From an uncultured Eubacterium sp. (GTDB lineage: Bacteria; Bacillota; Clostridia; Lachnospirales; Lachnospiraceae): a stretch of DNA of 64,000 nucleotides. The stretch covers positions 21,589 to 85,588 of the forward strand of contig CAJUBQ010000008.1 of the NCBI GenBank assembly GCA_910584595.1, read 5' to 3'. Shown piece after piece: positions 49,388 through 59,243 of this stretch. How positions within the stretch are numbered: the first letter of the stretch is position 1; the number at the start of each line of letters is the position of its first letter. The notes below the pieces were generated by a model. That model was not told where the DNA came from. It ran no database searches and saw only the letters and a program-made list of their open reading frames with translations. Position numbers and translations under genes: made by a program.

Positions 49388-50908
49388 TCATCTCAGCTTC
49401 CAAACATGAACCTGGCCGTACTCAGCCAAAAGCTCTTTCTGATTTTTTCTGCAAATTCGATCAACCTTCCCCTTCTTATTGGTCATTATATATTTTGACT
49501 TAAGTTGATGAAAATTATCTATTATATAATCCGGCTGGCATATATTGATACCTACTCCTGCAGGAAATGCATATGCATCCTGCCATTTTGCAGATAAATC
49601 CCAAATCACCGTGTTATCCCATTGATCCGCCTTAGTATCTACAACAACCGTATTCATCAGCTGCTGATTCCCATATGCAATTTCCTGTTCCATCTCCCAT
49701 GTCCATGCGGGCACAGACCATTCATATGCAGATGTTGCCTTTGCTGTAAATAAATACACAAAAACAATTCCAAACATCAACGTTCTCTTGTGAAAAGCTT
49801 CCGTCATTGCCAGGACAAAAATACCCATCACTGTAAATTCCACAAAATGTTTACTTCCATTAAATATATCAAACAGAAGAAAAACCGCTGCCATCATCAC
49901 CAAAAGCAACACTATTCCATATGCATAAAGGACAACATTACTGTCTTTCTTTTTATATGCATCATACAATCGCGCTATCAGCCATATCATAAGTAAAAGA
50001 TATACCAAACACCATCCGCCTTGCGAAATATATCCGGCTTCATTACTATCTCCCGATATACCATTTCCGGCATATTGCAAAAATGTTTTTCCCGAATTTA
50101 GTAATATATGCAAAATATTAAAGATTCCGTCTTCAAAATCTGTAAACAGTAATTCCAGCCATTCCGTATGAAATAACTCAGAAAAATAGGGAGCGCAAAG
50201 ATGATGATTTACCCAGATATACGTACCCCCCCCCAGGCAAACTATAAGCATTGTCAGTAGTATTGGAACTGATTTTTTCTTTTCAGAAACAGCAAAAAAG
50301 TATCCAGGCAGAAAAAATAAAAGGAGATAATAAGGCCGCATCAATGTCAGCAAAAATACAAAGAAAAACAAAAGGAAAATTACCCATCTCTTTTTGTTTG
50401 GTTTCAGTGTAAGCCCAATAACCAGTATCAACAAAAAATAACAGGCTGTCTCCGGCAATGCAGACAACATAAATCTTGAAATCGTTGTATGCGTCGCATA
50501 GAGCATTCCTAACGCTAACGCCTGATACCATGTTGGTTTCACCCAAAGCGCGAACAAAAACATAGCCACACACAGTAACAATATGTTGCAAATAATCGGA
50601 GAAATCAAAGACCATCCAAACACTCTCGCATAAATAACCCAAAAAATATTAAGTATCGGACTCCACGTACCAAAATTCAAATAGTCCGCATGACTTTCAT
50701 CATATCCAAAATATCCTTGCGGTATTCCGTAAACACTGCTCCCTTCTACCCACTTGTAGTAGATCAATTCATCATTCCATTGTGAATTTGGTAAATAAAT
50801 CTCATGTAATTTTATTCCCTGCTGCGTACACATGATGATTCCGCATAGCAGCGGCATACAGGCAAACCAAAAAATAATCATCCATCTCTTGCTTATTTTT
50901 AATCTCAT
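49388..50908 (-). CDS. polytopic membrane protein, candidate GT-C glycosyltransferase
   Basis: A 506-residue protein with about 11-12 hydrophobic segments, from MIIFWFACMPLLCGII near the N terminus to LMFGIVFVYLFTA, and a ~90-residue C-terminal soluble region. The large first outside loop contains YYKWVEGSSVYGIPQGYFGY, with acidic residues such as NDELIYYKWVEG, as in GT-C enzymes. It probably uses a polyprenyl-linked sugar outside the membrane; that is inferred from topology and neighbours. The start at 50908 has GGAG about 9 bases upstream. Confidence 0.7.
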   Translation of the reverse strand: MRLKISKRWMIIFWFACMPLLCGIIMCTQQGIKLHEIYLPNSQWNDELIYYKWVEGSSVYGIPQGYFGYDESHADYLNFGTWSPILNIFWVIYARVFGWSLISPIICNILLLCVAMFLFALWVKPTWYQALALGMLYATHTTISRFMLSALPETACYFLLILVIGLTLKPNKKRWVIFLLFFFVFLLTLMRPYYLLLFFLPGYFFAVSEKKKSVPILLTMLIVCLGGGTYIWVNHHLCAPYFSELFHTEWLELLFTDFEDGIFNILHILLNSGKTFLQYAGNGISGDSNEAGYISQGGWCLVYLLLMIWLIARLYDAYKKKDSNVVLYAYGIVLLLVMMAAVFLLFDIFNGSKHFVEFTVMGIFVLAMTEAFHKRTLMFGIVFVYLFTAKATSAYEWSVPAWTWEMEQEIAYGNQQLMNTVVVDTKADQWDNTVIWDLSAKWQDAYAFPAGVGINICQPDYIIDNFHQLKSKYIMTNKKGKVDRICRKNQKELLAEYGQVHVWKLR

Positions 50909-50927
50909 AACAGACCGTCTCCATATA

Positions 50928-52079
50928 TCAAAACCAGAATCCGCCGGTTTTATATGCCAATAACATATATAAAATTCCAGATAAAACCTGATAAGCAAAA
51001 ATCACATATGCTGCATATTTAATCATCCTATTTGTATCATGGTCTCTTGCACTCGCCAATGATATCACCGTCGCCAACTGTACGGCAATATCATATCCCC
51101 AGCTAAAATCACCGGAACTTCCATTCGTCAAAAAAAACATTTGCAGCCAGCCAATCAGCAAAGCTATCATAGACAGACAATACGCAAAATTATTTTTTAG
51201 AGATTGCGGCCGAAAGAGCAAAACAGGTACCGGAAAAGTCGCTAAAGATACCCCAATCACTTCTAACAAGCTAAAATTTGAGAATGATCCAAACTGTAAT
51301 TTTATATTCAGCATTCCAGTATTTGTTGTAACATATAGCTGCTGAACGACTAATAATATTAAGGTAGGCGCTACAGCCAGCAGCATTTTTATCCCAATCA
51401 TCAAATCTTTATTACGAACCATCAAAAGCAAAACCATCATTCCCATTGCTGGCAGAAATACAAATACAAAACTTGGTTTTGCAGCGGCGCTTAAAAAAGT
51501 CATAAAAGAAAATCCTATTAACAATTTTAAAGATTCTCTTTTTGGCCGGTCATTTTTGATATACAGGAAAAACAATAACAAGCCAGCCATTCCAAATGGC
51601 CTGACAAATATGGTTGTTGGATTATGAATTGGATTTGCGGCACATTGAAGTGCATAATAGCGCCAGCCATTCAGCCAGCTTCTGGCTGTAACAAATAACA
51701 CTGCGCCTATACTGACAATATCTGCAAAAACCTTATTCACACTCGTCTCCCGCATTAGTAATAACATCATTTTCCTGTATATTAGTATGGATACTGCTAC
51801 AGAAAATGAGAGCAGCACAGCAGCAGCCGGTTCGACTTCTATTTGAAATATCATGCTTATTCCCTTTACACACAAATGATAAAGCGGATAAGCCAATGCC
51901 TGCAGCGGTACTTCTGTCTCATACAGTTCCTTGCTGAACATCACTTTCGCTAATGCATGATGCATAACCATATCATACTCGCAAACTACGATTTTTGAGA
52001 AAAACACAGCTAAGCATATACTCAGCAGAACGAATGCCATTCCAAAATATTTGTTATCATATTTTCTTTCTTTTTTCAT
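50928..52079 (-). CDS. polytopic membrane protein of the polysaccharide cluster
   Basis: A 383-residue protein with roughly ten hydrophobic segments (for example FGMAFVLLSICLAVFFSKIVV, LIGFSFMTFLSAAA, AYVIFAYQVLSGILYML). The first extracytoplasmic loop begins CEYDMVMHHALAKVMFSKELYETEVPLQALAYPLYH, given here only as its location at about residues 33-68; its acidic and aromatic make-up recalls GT-C or polymerase-like proteins. I do not recognise a specific family. It lies 19 bp upstream of the next membrane-protein gene. Confidence 0.6.
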   Translation of the reverse strand: MKKERKYDNKYFGMAFVLLSICLAVFFSKIVVCEYDMVMHHALAKVMFSKELYETEVPLQALAYPLYHLCVKGISMIFQIEVEPAAAVLLSFSVAVSILIYRKMMLLLMRETSVNKVFADIVSIGAVLFVTARSWLNGWRYYALQCAANPIHNPTTIFVRPFGMAGLLLFFLYIKNDRPKRESLKLLIGFSFMTFLSAAAKPSFVFVFLPAMGMMVLLLMVRNKDLMIGIKMLLAVAPTLILLVVQQLYVTTNTGMLNIKLQFGSFSNFSLLEVIGVSLATFPVPVLLFRPQSLKNNFAYCLSMIALLIGWLQMFFLTNGSSGDFSWGYDIAVQLATVISLASARDHDTNRMIKYAAYVIFAYQVLSGILYMLLAYKTGGFWF

Positions 52080-52119
52080 TACGGTTCCCCTTATTCCATT
52101 CCCATCAAACGATCGTTAT

Positions 52120-53853
52120 TTAAACAACAGTTATTTCAAAGAAATTGACAGGTTCTTGAAACGAATAAGAATAAATATCATCTTCTGACAAAATCATTTC
52201 ACTTATTGATACAGTCTGGTCTTCAAAGCAGATCTGGCTGAATTCCGCATTTCGATAAATTTTAATCTGATTGACATCATAAGAAACCGGACTCCCCAGA
52301 TCATCATACTTTATTTTGTCCACTTCTCCCAACAGCACCATTTCCAGTTCTTTTGTCCCATATTTATGTATAACATAAATATGACTTTCTTCTACTTTAG
52401 ATTCACTTAGCTGTCGGAACCCGTCGAGTGTATACGCATGCACTTTTTTCCCTGTCTGCTGGGAATAAAATGCACTGCTGTCATATGGAGCAGCCTGTGG
52501 CACCAGCAAAATATCCTCTTCTTTCATATCTTGCAAAATATCATTTTTTAAAGCATGTACCAGCGCTGCCTTAGGAAATTTTACAGCGCTCTGCAAATAC
52601 AAAATATACCGATGTTCTACTGCCAGATTTACAATACAAACAGAAAACATACAGCTAAAAATAATTATTTTGAATATAGAAATATAAACCCTATTTTTAC
52701 AAATTTTTTGAAAACCATTGAAAACTTTTATGAAACTCAGCAAAAGCAAAAGGCACAGACCAAAATACTGTTCAAATACAGCTATATGAGCTATTCCCCA
52801 TACAAGCTCATCTTGATATTTTGTCGTCATGGACGGCAAAATTGCAGGAGACAAATACAAAATCAACGCAAACCAAAATACCTTTTGATCTATTTTTGCT
52901 ATTTGTTCCTCTTTAAATTTTCGTACAATAAGTACCGCAATCAAAATAAATAAAGCCAACGTTCCAAAATCCAGCAACGTTAAATCCATCAAAAGATTTC
53001 CGCTCAGCACGCCTTCTTTATTTTGAAAGAAATTAAATAGTGGTATCGTTGCAAGCAGTTGTTTTAATAATGTTTCTGCTATTTTCATAATATGAAAATG
53101 GATTTCTGATCCACCATAGATCGTATTTGTTTGTTTTGACAAAAAATTAATGTATACAGAATAGCTTCCTACAATAACTAACGGTATACTGTAAACACAT
53201 ATAATTTTAAAGGAACTCCAAATTTTTTTATTACGTATCAATAAAACACATAAAACCAAAAAAATATTAAAATAGTTAAACTCATAAACCATTACAGAAG
53301 CAATCTGAAACACAATACTGAAAAGCAAAAATTTTTTTTGATCGTTTTGAAGATATTGATATAAAAAAATCAATTCAGCAAATGTCAGTAAAACACTTAT
53401 TTGCAATAATCCTGCATAACCCGTTAATGTATTGTGATAAGTGGAATATACCTGAAAAAAAAGAGAAATACCAAACATTGCATACAATTTACATTTTTTC
53501 GAATTTAATAACATCTCCACTAATTTTCCAAAAAAAATAACATCTAAAATTGTTAAAAAGATGAGAAATAATTCATACAACTGAAAATCTGTAAAAACAT
53601 AATAAATGATATATGACCAAATCAGCGCGACCGGTGAAAATCTCCCTCTAGCTATCCATGCATTCTGACGCTCTATGATAATATCTGTAAAACTACACTC
53701 TTCCAGAATTTCCCTGCCTCGAAAATAAAAATAATTCAAATCATCATGATTAAAATCACCTGTAATACAAAAAACCAAAGACATAAAAATAAATACGCAA
53801 ACTAATATTTCCAGCATATTGGTTTTTATCATCACACAAATTTTTCTATTCAT
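52120..53853 (-). CDS. polytopic membrane protein with a C-terminal soluble domain, candidate GT-C glycosyltransferase
   Basis: A 577-residue protein with about ten hydrophobic segments in the first ~410 residues and a C-terminal domain of ~160 residues without membrane helices. The first loop has FNHDDLNYFYFRGREI, with acidic residues in the position used catalytically in GT-C enzymes. The start at 53853 overlaps the stop of the GtrB-like gene (ATGAATAG), so donor-making and donor-using enzymes are coupled, as in GtrB-GtrC pairs. The exact sugar is unknown. Confidence 0.68.
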   Translation of the reverse strand: MNRKICVMIKTNMLEILVCVFIFMSLVFCITGDFNHDDLNYFYFRGREILEECSFTDIIIERQNAWIARGRFSPVALIWSYIIYYVFTDFQLYELFLIFLTILDVIFFGKLVEMLLNSKKCKLYAMFGISLFFQVYSTYHNTLTGYAGLLQISVLLTFAELIFLYQYLQNDQKKFLLFSIVFQIASVMVYEFNYFNIFLVLCVLLIRNKKIWSSFKIICVYSIPLVIVGSYSVYINFLSKQTNTIYGGSEIHFHIMKIAETLLKQLLATIPLFNFFQNKEGVLSGNLLMDLTLLDFGTLALFILIAVLIVRKFKEEQIAKIDQKVFWFALILYLSPAILPSMTTKYQDELVWGIAHIAVFEQYFGLCLLLLLSFIKVFNGFQKICKNRVYISIFKIIIFSCMFSVCIVNLAVEHRYILYLQSAVKFPKAALVHALKNDILQDMKEEDILLVPQAAPYDSSAFYSQQTGKKVHAYTLDGFRQLSESKVEESHIYVIHKYGTKELEMVLLGEVDKIKYDDLGSPVSYDVNQIKIYRNAEFSQICFEDQTVSISEMILSEDDIYSYSFQEPVNFFEITVV

Positions 53854-54796
53854 AATCCGTCCGCTTAGAACTCCTCTCATTCATCTGCTCTTTCACTACA
53901 TACTGAGGCGATTTATTCATACAAATATAAATCCGCCCGACATATTCCCCAATCATCCCCAGCACAAATAAAATCATCCCGCCAAGAATCAAAATAATCG
54001 CAACTGTAGAACTCCACCCGACCGGAGCCATCGGATATACAAACTTTTTTATAATCGTCCATACCGCATATACAAAACCGGCTGCCGCGGTCATTACACC
54101 GCTAACAGATGCAAACCGAAGCGGTTTCACAGAAAAAGATGTAAATCCATTCACCCATAAATGAACTAATTTTCTGAAAGAATAACCGGACTGCCCATTG
54201 ACGCGCACTCTGTGAGTGACTTTCACATTACAGATATTTTTTGTTGTCCTTAGTACAAGCCCTGTGACATACGGATACGGATTTTCATACTTTACGATTT
54301 CATCAATCACAAATCTTCTCGCTGCAAAATAGCTTGAAATATATAAATCTTTTGGTTTATCCAGCATCGTTACTGTCATGGCACTGTTCATTCTGCTGCC
54401 AATATTGCGAAAAAAAGAATGCCTCTTGTTCTCATACTCCGCATACACGACGTCATATCCTTCTTCCAGCTTTAAAATTAACCGGTCTGCTTCATCCGCA
54501 GGAGTTTGTCCGTCGTCGTCCAGGCTTACAACAATATCTCCCGAACTGTTCCGATATCCAGCCATCAGCGCCGCATGCTGTCCAAAGTTCTTTGCCAGAC
54601 TGATTCCGATGATATTCGTATTTTCTGAACATAACGCACGTATCACGTCAAAGGTATTATCCGAAGAACAATCGTTTACCAGTACAATTTCATATTCATA
54701 GTTTTGCATTTTCTGCATGTTAACTTTGATTTCTTTTATAACGCCAGGCAATGTTTTCGATGAATGATAACATGGAATGACATAAGATATTTTCAT
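53846..54796 (-). CDS. GtrB-like family 2 glycosyltransferase with two C-terminal membrane helices
   Basis: A 316-residue GT2. The GT-A domain starts ISYVIPCYHSSKTL; the donor-binding acidic motif is VVSLDDDGQTPADE. Two C-terminal helices (SGVMTAAAGFVYAVWTII, VAIILILGGMILFVLGMIGEYVG) match polyprenyl-phosphate sugar synthases. The start at 54796 overlaps the acetyltransferase stop as ATGA and has AAAGGAG upstream; the longer frame to 54856 is inside that gene. Its position after WecE and the acetyltransferase suggests that its donor could be the dTDP-4-acylaminosugar. Confidence 0.88.
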   Translation of the reverse strand: MKISYVIPCYHSSKTLPGVIKEIKVNMQKMQNYEYEIVLVNDCSSDNTFDVIRALCSENTNIIGISLAKNFGQHAALMAGYRNSSGDIVVSLDDDGQTPADEADRLILKLEEGYDVVYAEYENKRHSFFRNIGSRMNSAMTVTMLDKPKDLYISSYFAARRFVIDEIVKYENPYPYVTGLVLRTTKNICNVKVTHRVRVNGQSGYSFRKLVHLWVNGFTSFSVKPLRFASVSGVMTAAAGFVYAVWTIIKKFVYPMAPVGWSSTVAIILILGGMILFVLGMIGEYVGRIYICMNKSPQYVVKEQMNERSSKRTDYE

Positions 54797-55317
54797 TGAC
54801 CTTCTCCTTTTACAATTCCCATCAATACAATATTTCTGTATTCTCCCCGTACCCATACATCATCTTTGAGCAATGCCTCTTTTTTAAATCCTGCTTTTTC
54901 ATAACTGGAAATAGCCCTGTCATTATCTTCATAAACACGCAGATACAGCCTGTGCAGATTTAATTCTGTAAACGCGTAATGAATCATGCACTTTGCCGCC
55001 ATGGAACCATACCCCTTGCCTGTGAAGGAATGTTCGCCAATAAAGATTCCATATTCGGCTTTTCTGTTTACCCGATCAATATCCTGCAGGTATACTGTCC
55101 CGATCGGACATCCTGCGGTCTTGCTCAGCATCATAAACTGTATGACTCTGCCTGTTTCCACTTTGTTTTTCATCCAGTTTAAATGGTCTTCTCTGGAAAT
55201 CTCCTGCTGTTTGATAAAATATTTTTTTACATTCTCTGCATTTCTCCACCGCAATATGTCGTCTGTATCTTCTACAGTGATTGATCGGAGAAGCAAATCC
55301 TCGTATGCCAGTTTCAT
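54793..55317 (-). CDS. GNAT-family sugar N-acetyltransferase
   Basis: A 174-residue acyltransferase with the acetyl-CoA loop GEHSFTGKGYGSMAAKCMI (Q/RxxGxG/A-like) and C-terminal YEKAGFKKEALLKDD. It overlaps wecE by 4 nt. By analogy with WecD it probably acetylates the 4-amino group formed by WecE, but it is shorter than E. coli WecD and closer to RimL-type enzymes, so assignment rests on context. Confidence 0.82.
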   Translation of the reverse strand: MKLAYEDLLLRSITVEDTDDILRWRNAENVKKYFIKQQEISREDHLNWMKNKVETGRVIQFMMLSKTAGCPIGTVYLQDIDRVNRKAEYGIFIGEHSFTGKGYGSMAAKCMIHYAFTELNLHRLYLRVYEDNDRAISSYEKAGFKKEALLKDDVWVRGEYRNIVLMGIVKGEGQ

Positions 55318-56441
55318 GTATAAAACTCCTTGATCTTTTCACATACTTTCTCTAAATCAGATTCTTTCAGCTGATAATATAGCGGCAGCCTTAAGATTCT
55401 TTCGCTTTCTTTTGTCGTATATCTGTCTTCTCCGTCAAAACGGCCGTACTTTTTGCCTGCAGGTGACAGATGTAATGGAATATAGTGAAAAACAGCCAAA
55501 ATATCGTTCTTTTTCAAAAAATCAATCAGCTTCGTTCTTTCCTGCAAATTTGCAGTTTTTATGTAAAACATATGCGCATTGTGTTTACAATGCTCAGGAA
55601 TATAGGGCAGACGGACGGCTCCCTGATCCTCTAAGATTTTTAATTCACTGTAATACCGGTTCCAGGATTTGATTCTGTCTTCATAAATCAAATCCGCCTG
55701 TTCCAGCTGTGCCCATAGATAAGCTGCATTCAATTCGCTGGGCAAATAAGAGGATCCGGCTTCCACCCATGTATATTTATCAATCTGCCCTCTGAAAAAT
55801 TTGCTTCTGTTTGTTCCTTTTTCTCTGATAATTTCCGCTAATTCCACATCTTTTTTATGATTAACCAAAAGCGCCCCGCCTTCTCCCATGGAATAATTCT
55901 TTGTTTCATGAAAGCTAAAACAGCCATAATCGCCAAATGTCCCCAACGCTTTTCCTTTATAAGCGCTCATCACTCCTTGCGCAGCGTCTTCTATAACCGT
56001 CAGATGATAGCGTCTGGCTATTTCCATAATTTTATCCATTTCACAGGAAACGCCGGCATAATGAACCGGAACAATTGCTTTTGTCTTTTTCGTTATTGCG
56101 GCTTCAATCAGATTTTCGTCCATATTTAACGTATCCGGCCGTATGTCTACAAACACTGCTGTCGCCCCTCTTAGTACAAATGCATCTGCTGTGGATACAA
56201 ACGTATACGACGGCAGAATTACTTCATCGCCTTGTTGAATATTGCTAAGCAGCGCGGCCATTTCCGACGCATGTGTACAAGAAGTCGTCAAAAGCGCTTT
56301 TTCACATCCGGTTCTGTCTTCCAGCCACCTGGAACATTTTTTTGTAAAAATACCATCGCCACAAATATGTTTTTCGTCAATTGCCTGTGCAATACATTCT
56401 TTTTCTCTGCCAACGACAGGCGGTATATTAAAACGTATCAT
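55314..56441 (-). CDS. wecE: dTDP-4-amino-4,6-dideoxygalactose transaminase (WecE)
   Basis: A 375-residue PLP aminotransferase of the DegT/DnrJ/EryC1 family. It is very similar to enterobacterial WecE through its length: NIPPVVGREKECIAQAI, GDEVILPSYTFVSTADAFVL, CFSFHETKNYS with the PLP Lys181, REKGTNRSKFFRGQ, and HYIPLHLSPAGKKYG. It transfers an amino group to dTDP-4-keto-6-deoxyglucose to give dTDP-Fuc4N. The substrate-making genes rmlA and rmlB are not in the window. It has a 4-nt overlap with the acetyltransferase. Confidence 0.95.
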   Translation of the reverse strand: MIRFNIPPVVGREKECIAQAIDEKHICGDGIFTKKCSRWLEDRTGCEKALLTTSCTHASEMAALLSNIQQGDEVILPSYTFVSTADAFVLRGATAVFVDIRPDTLNMDENLIEAAITKKTKAIVPVHYAGVSCEMDKIMEIARRYHLTVIEDAAQGVMSAYKGKALGTFGDYGCFSFHETKNYSMGEGGALLVNHKKDVELAEIIREKGTNRSKFFRGQIDKYTWVEAGSSYLPSELNAAYLWAQLEQADLIYEDRIKSWNRYYSELKILEDQGAVRLPYIPEHCKHNAHMFYIKTANLQERTKLIDFLKKNDILAVFHYIPLHLSPAGKKYGRFDGEDRYTTKESERILRLPLYYQLKESDLEKVCEKIKEFYT

Positions 56442-56451
56442 CTCACTTCTC

Positions 56452-57768
56452 CTATGTCTCGATTATCCATCCAAGCATTGCCTCAAAAACTCTCAGCGCA
56501 TATTTCTCATTCATAAAATCCATACTGTGCAGCGTATCCAGAACATAATCTTCATACGAATCCGTAAACGTATCGTCTTTTACCTGGTTTAAAAATGCAT
56601 TGTATAATTTTGCATTTTGCTGCAAATTAAGATATTTACGGGCATACTGATACGCAGCTTCTTGTCGACGCTCCATCTTTTCTTTATCATTTAATAAGGA
56701 AATGAGAGCCTGCACAATCTCATCAATTTCAGAATCATAATGGCTAATTTTAATCACAACGTCGTCCGGATACTCTAAAAAACTGCCGATTTTTGTCACA
56801 AGAACTGCTTTCCCCATTCCAAGCATCCGGTGCAGGCTGGCTGAAGATTCTCCCTGTGTTGGATAGCGCAGATTAAAACAAATATCACATGCTCCCATAT
56901 AAGTCTTAAATGTATCTAACGGAACAAATCCTGTGACAACGATTTCTTCTTCCAAATCATATTTTTTTTTCAATTGCTCAACCGGAACATTTTCCACCTT
57001 TCCGACGATCAGATATTGAAACCTGTAACTGGTTTCTTTCTTCAAACGGGCTAACGCCCTGATAATCGGTTCAATTCTTTTTGCACTCGTCGCATAGCCA
57101 AAAGATCCAAATACAAATTTCTGTTCCAGATTTAACTGGCGCTTGCTCTTCTCTCTATATGCGGCATATTCCGGAACAATATCCGGTGTATGTAAAGGTA
57201 TCTGAATAACCGGCGCTTGCGGTCTCAATGCTTTGACTGTTTGTTTTGCAAGATCTGAATGCACAATGACTGCAGACGCCCGATCGATCAGATGTTTATT
57301 CACCATAAATGTCTCTGATTGATTTTCCCACGGAGCGGTGATCTCCCCTTTTAAAAATCTTTTGGCCGCTTCCTCCCCCTTTTTTCCATGGCAGTATTTC
57401 ATAATTTCAATATATTTATCAAAATCTTTTTGCACATAAGTATCTTCCGCCAAATAATAATGAAGCGATAAATCATGCAATTCTAATATTCCGGGGTATT
57501 TTAAGAACGTATCTATAACCGCCTTATGATAGTTCCTGTTATTACCCGCCTGATAAATCAAATGGTCATATTGTTTTCTTTTATTGGAATCATTGATCTC
57601 AGTTATCTGAAAAACGGGAAATTTACTGCATATCTCCTCATTTGCAATGGGCTTTGCTGCATACAAATCCATTTGACAGTACTTTGATAATTCCATAACC
57701 AGTTCCTCGCTAAAATCCGATATTCCGGACCGATCCGGCGAAAATGGTGAGAAATAGGCAATTTTCAT
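56452..57768 (-). CDS. family 4 glycosyltransferase (GT-B)
   Basis: A 438-residue cytoplasmic glycosyltransferase. The N-terminal domain begins KIAYFSPFSPDRSGISDF; the C-terminal donor domain has FVFGSFGYATSAKRIEPII and the family motif region SASLHRMLGMGKAVLVT, corresponding to the E-x7-E region but with the first Glu in GESSASLH. It should add a sugar to the growing polymer. The gene sits 8 bp after the next GT4 gene. The sugar and linkage are unknown. Confidence 0.87.
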   Translation of the reverse strand: MKIAYFSPFSPDRSGISDFSEELVMELSKYCQMDLYAAKPIANEEICSKFPVFQITEINDSNKRKQYDHLIYQAGNNRNYHKAVIDTFLKYPGILELHDLSLHYYLAEDTYVQKDFDKYIEIMKYCHGKKGEEAAKRFLKGEITAPWENQSETFMVNKHLIDRASAVIVHSDLAKQTVKALRPQAPVIQIPLHTPDIVPEYAAYREKSKRQLNLEQKFVFGSFGYATSAKRIEPIIRALARLKKETSYRFQYLIVGKVENVPVEQLKKKYDLEEEIVVTGFVPLDTFKTYMGACDICFNLRYPTQGESSASLHRMLGMGKAVLVTKIGSFLEYPDDVVIKISHYDSEIDEIVQALISLLNDKEKMERRQEAAYQYARKYLNLQQNAKLYNAFLNQVKDDTFTDSYEDYVLDTLHSMDFMNEKYALRVFEAMLGWIIET

Positions 57769-57775
57769 CTCCGTT

Positions 57776-58816
57776 TCATCCTTCCGTTAACGCATCAACT
57801 ACATTCGTCCAACTGATATCTTTCACTTCCTGATATCCTTCATTTCCCATGTCTGCACATCGTTTAGGATCCTGAAACAGTCCGCGGATCGCTGCCGCAA
57901 TCTCTTGCGGATGGCTTTGACAGACGATTCCATTTTGATTCTGTGTTACAAATTCCAGTACACCCCCGGAATCAGCACAAGTAATCACCGGTTTCCTGGA
58001 CAAAAACGCTTCCAGTGTTACGTATCCATAATCTTCATCAATAGGGGCAAAATAAACACATCTTGCATTTGCATACAATTCCAGCAATTTTTTATCTTCC
58101 ACAAAGCCCAGAAACTTCACCCGGTCTTCTACACCAGCCTGAACTGCTGCTTTTTTCAAACTTTCCAGCTCTGGCCCTTTTCCCGCAATGAGAAGCTTTA
58201 TATGGTTATCGCATTCGCTTAATGCCTGAATCACCAAATCTATTCTTTTTAAAGGGTCCAAGCGGCCAACGGATAATATGTAATCCCCATATTGCTCACA
58301 ATAATATTTTCCATACATTGCAGGCGGATGATATAATTGCTTTGACGATATGCCATTATTTTCTTTCAGTCGATGGGAAACATTTTTAGAAATTGTAAAT
58401 ATCTTTTTTGACTCTCGCAGCGACAGTTCATCAAACTTAACAACTCTTTGTTTCATTTCCTTGCCATGCTCGATCGTTCCAAATCCAAAATGCTCCTGAT
58501 TCCAATACAAATCATACGCCGCGCGATGCTGGTGCATTAACCACAAAACCTTATTTGGATGTCTGACTCCATAGGTTGGAAATTTTGTTGGAATGACCAG
58601 ATCAATCTCCTCCCCGTTTATTTCCGTTACATCCAGCATTCTCCACATAAGCATATTGTCATACAATCCATTTTCCGGGTACCATCTGAATGGTATCTGT
58701 ATTAATTCTGCATGAAATCCTCTTTTTTGCAGTTCTTTTGTCAGATTTTCAACCATTAATTCCGCTCCGCCGCGTGAAAACGGTATTTGTGCATGTAAGA
58801 CAGCAATCTTTTTCAT
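57776..58816 (-). CDS. family 4 glycosyltransferase (GT-B)
   Basis: A 346-residue glycosyltransferase. The N-terminal acceptor domain starts KIAVLHAQIPFSRGGAELMV; the donor domain has YILSVGRLDPLKRIDLVI and the E-x7-E region FAPIDEDYGYVTLEAFLSRK. It is probably a retaining transferase that adds a repeat-unit sugar from a nucleotide donor. Its start abuts the preceding small gene by one base pair, so the genes are tightly coupled. Confidence 0.9.
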   Translation of the reverse strand: MKKIAVLHAQIPFSRGGAELMVENLTKELQKRGFHAELIQIPFRWYPENGLYDNMLMWRMLDVTEINGEEIDLVIPTKFPTYGVRHPNKVLWLMHQHRAAYDLYWNQEHFGFGTIEHGKEMKQRVVKFDELSLRESKKIFTISKNVSHRLKENNGISSKQLYHPPAMYGKYYCEQYGDYILSVGRLDPLKRIDLVIQALSECDNHIKLLIAGKGPELESLKKAAVQAGVEDRVKFLGFVEDKKLLELYANARCVYFAPIDEDYGYVTLEAFLSRKPVITCADSGGVLEFVTQNQNGIVCQSHPQEIAAAIRGLFQDPKRCADMGNEGYQEVKDISWTNVVDALTEG

Positions 58817-58817
58817 T

Positions 58818-59228
58818 TCAGGCTCCTTCTTTTTCCAGTTTTTTCAGCCGTTTTTTCAAATGTTCCATCTCTTCCTGCTGGGCGTCCATCAGCTGTAAAA
58901 TACTGCCTGTGATCTGCTTTGACTGCCTGTTAAACTGAACCTGCCCTTCTATCATAGGAACATAATACCAGCCCATAGACTTATAAAAGATCTTTCTAAT
59001 TATTTTCTTTATAAAAAGCGTCCATTTATTTCTGGCATCCATCGGTCCATAAACTTTTTGACAGCCGTATTCGTCCATATGCGTCCATGTACAATGTGCT
59101 TCTTTTCGAAGTATATTTCGTTCCTCACTTGTCAGCTGATTCATAGAATACTCTGCATCCTGACCAATCATATTTTGATACGTTTCCTTGCGGATCCGTA
59201 TTTTTCTTCTGATATCTTCCAGTTTCAT
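58818..59228 (-). CDS. small polysaccharide-cluster protein of unknown function
   Basis: A 136-residue protein with charged N-terminal helices (LEDIRRKIRIRKETYQNMIG). An amphipathic basic stretch follows (WTLFIKKIIRKIFYKSMGWYY) that could touch the membrane, then a C-terminal coiled coil (QLMDAQQEEMEHLKKRLKKLE). It lies 15 bp after the methyltransferase-kinase-coiled-coil gene, whose own tail is also a coiled coil and basic, so the two may interact. No family is recognised. Confidence 0.6.
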   Translation of the reverse strand: MKLEDIRRKIRIRKETYQNMIGQDAEYSMNQLTSEERNILRKEAHCTWTHMDEYGCQKVYGPMDARNKWTLFIKKIIRKIFYKSMGWYYVPMIEGQVQFNRQSKQITGSILQLMDAQQEEMEHLKKRLKKLEKEGA

Positions 59229-59243
59229 AATATTTTTTCATCC

